In this document: positions 56,135-64,000 of the stretch, piece after piece
Position numbering within the stretch: the stretch's first letter is position 1
Layout of the letters: the number at the start of each line of letters is the position of its first letter
NCBI GenBank assembly: GCA_016490735.1
Contig: JAEMWC010000037.1
Coordinates: forward strand, 1,170,001-1,234,000
Length of the DNA stretch: 64,000 nt
Source of the DNA: Pachyseris speciosa
Taxonomy: Eukaryota; Cnidaria; Anthozoa; Scleractinia; Pachyseridae
Reading direction: 5' to 3'
Notes under the pieces: model-generated
Database searches by the model: none
Told to the model about the DNA's origin: nothing
The model's input: the letters and a program-made list of their open reading frames with translations, nothing else
Made by a program: the position numbers and the translations under genes

Positions 56135-56341
56135 GGTTTTTGTTTTTTCAGCTTTTACTGGGTATGGGTCTACCCAGTAGGGGTAGGCACGAACAGGACT
56201 TCTAAGTCCTATGCAAGGTGCCCTCCCTACCCATTCCCACAACCTATATGTATGAAGGTTGACCACACCACCAGGGTCTACGTGCCGTTCTCTTTTCGAA
56301 CAGTGGTGTGGGTTCTTCAACGTCCCACAAGAACAGAACAG

Positions 56342-56392
<51 letters not shown>

Positions 56393-56490
56393 GGAGAGAG
56401 GGAGAGAGGGAGAGAGAGAGCTGTGAGACGGGACCTATGGTTTTTCGTCCTTATCCGAGAAGACTAGAAAGTCTAACTGTTTGCAGATGT
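56135..56490 (-). repeat. SINE copy with expanded (GA)n tract
   Basis: The minus strand contains agactttctagtcttctcgg then ataaggacg, shared with the SINE at 53461-53860, and a gttcgaaaagagaacggcac block. A (ga)n run with ggga interruptions (56346-56420) lies inside. The tRNA head is absent. Confidence 0.65.
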
Positions 56491-56627
56491 AAATTAAATA
56501 GCATATACAAACAACAATTCCCCAGTTAACTGGCAAATTGCAATAAATTCCATAAGGAATAAGCTGTAACAAAACAAGAGGCTAATATTAGCCTAAACTC
56601 GGGACAGCATTTATTTCTTCAATATTC

Positions 56628-56639
56628 AACATGGCGGCA
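56628..56639 (+). promoter_or_regulatory. YY1-like site upstream of SLC30A7
   Basis: aacatggcggca fits the YY1 consensus (AANATGGCGGC) commonly found near transcription starts, 475 bp before the coding start. Its ATG also opens a 12-codon upstream frame. Confidence 0.4.
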
Positions 56640-57112
56640 AAACTTTCAATGGCTACTGTTGGGGTATAAAGCGCCGTTATCTCAAACAAACGGGATTGTT
56701 TTAGTACTTCCTGGTAATCTCCTCTAATTTGTGGATTATGAGATCAGCATAGCAAAAAACACACAACAACTGAAACAAATGTCGTACGGAATTGCCGGGT
56801 GGGCAAGAAACTCGTTTATAATTAATCAGCTTAAATCTTTGGCTCTTTTGAAGATATTAAATATTATTTAAAATATAATTATAACTCATCTGCTTCAATG
56901 GAACCTTTTTGAGACGAACAATCCTCTGGATCGAACCGCCTGCTGCGAGATATTCGGACTGTTCCTTGCGCTCACTAAATGTAACGCAACGGGCGTCACG
57001 CAAAAGCTCCATGATACATTTCGGGTGGACAGGAAGTGCCCTGAATGCCACGTAAGTTTGGAAGGCCGGCCGGCTGTTCTGTCTGATCTGTTGTCGCCTA
57101 GAACATGTCGGC

Positions 57113-63443
<6,331 letters not shown>

Positions 63444-63647
63444 GTAAATCATTGCTTGTCTCAGACAGCATTTTTTGTTACAGCAAATATTTTACATTTT
63501 ATGTTTATAATAACTGTAAGTTGGAGAGACTTGTGTGTTAAAATAGACTTCTGTGTACTTTAATGTTATTTATTCATGTATTTACTAAGTACTCACTGTT
63601 GATTTCCATTACCTCTAAACATTATGGTATTTTTCAAAATGGGTTGT

Positions 63648-63960
63648 TCCAGAAAAAATCCACACCCTCCCGACGGATGGGATTCTGGAAATTCTCGTGG
63701 GAGGGGGGGGGGGGGGGTCAAAGACCCTGGAAATCCAGGCGGGAGGGGGGGTTCAACTCAAAAAAGTCTTCTGCAGGGGTCATTTCAACTGATAGTTCAC
63801 GTGATTCAAACGTTTAGTTCGGTGACACTTTAGCACTGTCAGACGCTGAAAATAGTAGAAATATTTTGTTCACATATTTCTCACCTGACATAAATGATAA
63901 ACTAAGTTCCTTCGCAGGTCCTTTTATAGCAGAAAACGCGAACAAGATACTAAAGAAAGA
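63648..63960. repeat. G-rich unclassified repeat in SLC30A7 intron 4
   Basis: Contains a run of about 14 G within gtgggagg... (63701-63718), a second G tract at 63742-63749, and a ccgacggatgggattctgg block. It has the look of a dispersed element; boundaries are not defined. Confidence 0.45.
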
Positions 63961-64000
63961 GCCGTCGCAACATTATTGCAACAAAGAGTTTGAAACGCCT

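Noticed and set aside
56252..56529. ORFs with long Arg-Glu runs
   Set aside because: Translations of the (GA)n microsatellite in a SINE copy.

Overview
This window looks like a gene-poor, transposon-dense animal nuclear genome segment. I infer an anthozoan cnidarian, most likely a stony coral. The host genes are intron-rich and animal in type (GIPC, sulfite oxidase, SLC30A7/ZnT7, a small poly-proline/Gly-X-Y collagen resembling cnidarian minicollagens). The repeat mix (Penelope elements, a hammerhead-bearing tandem repeat, BEL/Pao and Ty3 relics, tRNA-derived SINEs, many short foldback MITEs) also fits. No species call can be proven from the sequence alone.

Region 1 (1-17.2 kb) is almost entirely repeats: a tandem array of three ~249-bp units each holding a tRNA-Thr(GGT)-like gene; a decayed Ty3/gypsy element on the minus strand (1777-6677) with a 440-bp TIR element inserted in its integrase; a fragmented BEL/Pao element (about 7.34-12.42 kb) split by a nested 'tctgaaatagggta' repeat, which in turn holds an inverted Penelope-like element with a 15-bp target duplication; a decayed intronless coding region (13.0-15.0 kb) interrupted by a two-unit, 254-nt-period repeat whose units each carry a near-perfect type I hammerhead ribozyme (a metazoan retrozyme); and a 303-bp palindromic MITE.

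Region 2 (17.2-26.6 kb) is the five-exon GIPC gene on the plus strand. A perfect RFX X-box palindrome lies 127 bp before its ATG. Its 6-kb first intron holds twin 1,014-bp TTAA-flanked (piggyBac-type) non-autonomous elements.

Region 3 (28.6-43.4 kb) holds LINE 3' ends, a SINE fragment, and a small secreted collagen gene: a signal-peptide exon at 31.06 kb plus two paralogous, phase-compatible terminal exons at 35.13 kb and 42.67 kb that could be alternative last exons. Between them lie a Penelope pLTR scrap, two large foldback elements and several LINEs.

Region 4 (45.7-52.4 kb) is the complete six-exon sulfite oxidase gene on the minus strand. Upstream of it sits an internally deleted LTR element (52960-54939, 5-bp TSD) with a tRNA-derived SINE inside.

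Region 5 (56.6-64.0 kb) is the 5' part of SLC30A7 (four exons in the window, gene continuing past the end). Its third intron holds an L1-like LINE (minus strand) broken by a second, nearly intact LINE (plus strand), apparently with loss of about 1.2 kb of L1 sequence.

The host genes do not form a pathway. The strongest unusual items are the hammerhead repeat pair, the inverted Penelope copy with hammerhead-like termini, the collagen with duplicated last exons and no cysteine-rich domain, and the tRNA-Thr-like array.
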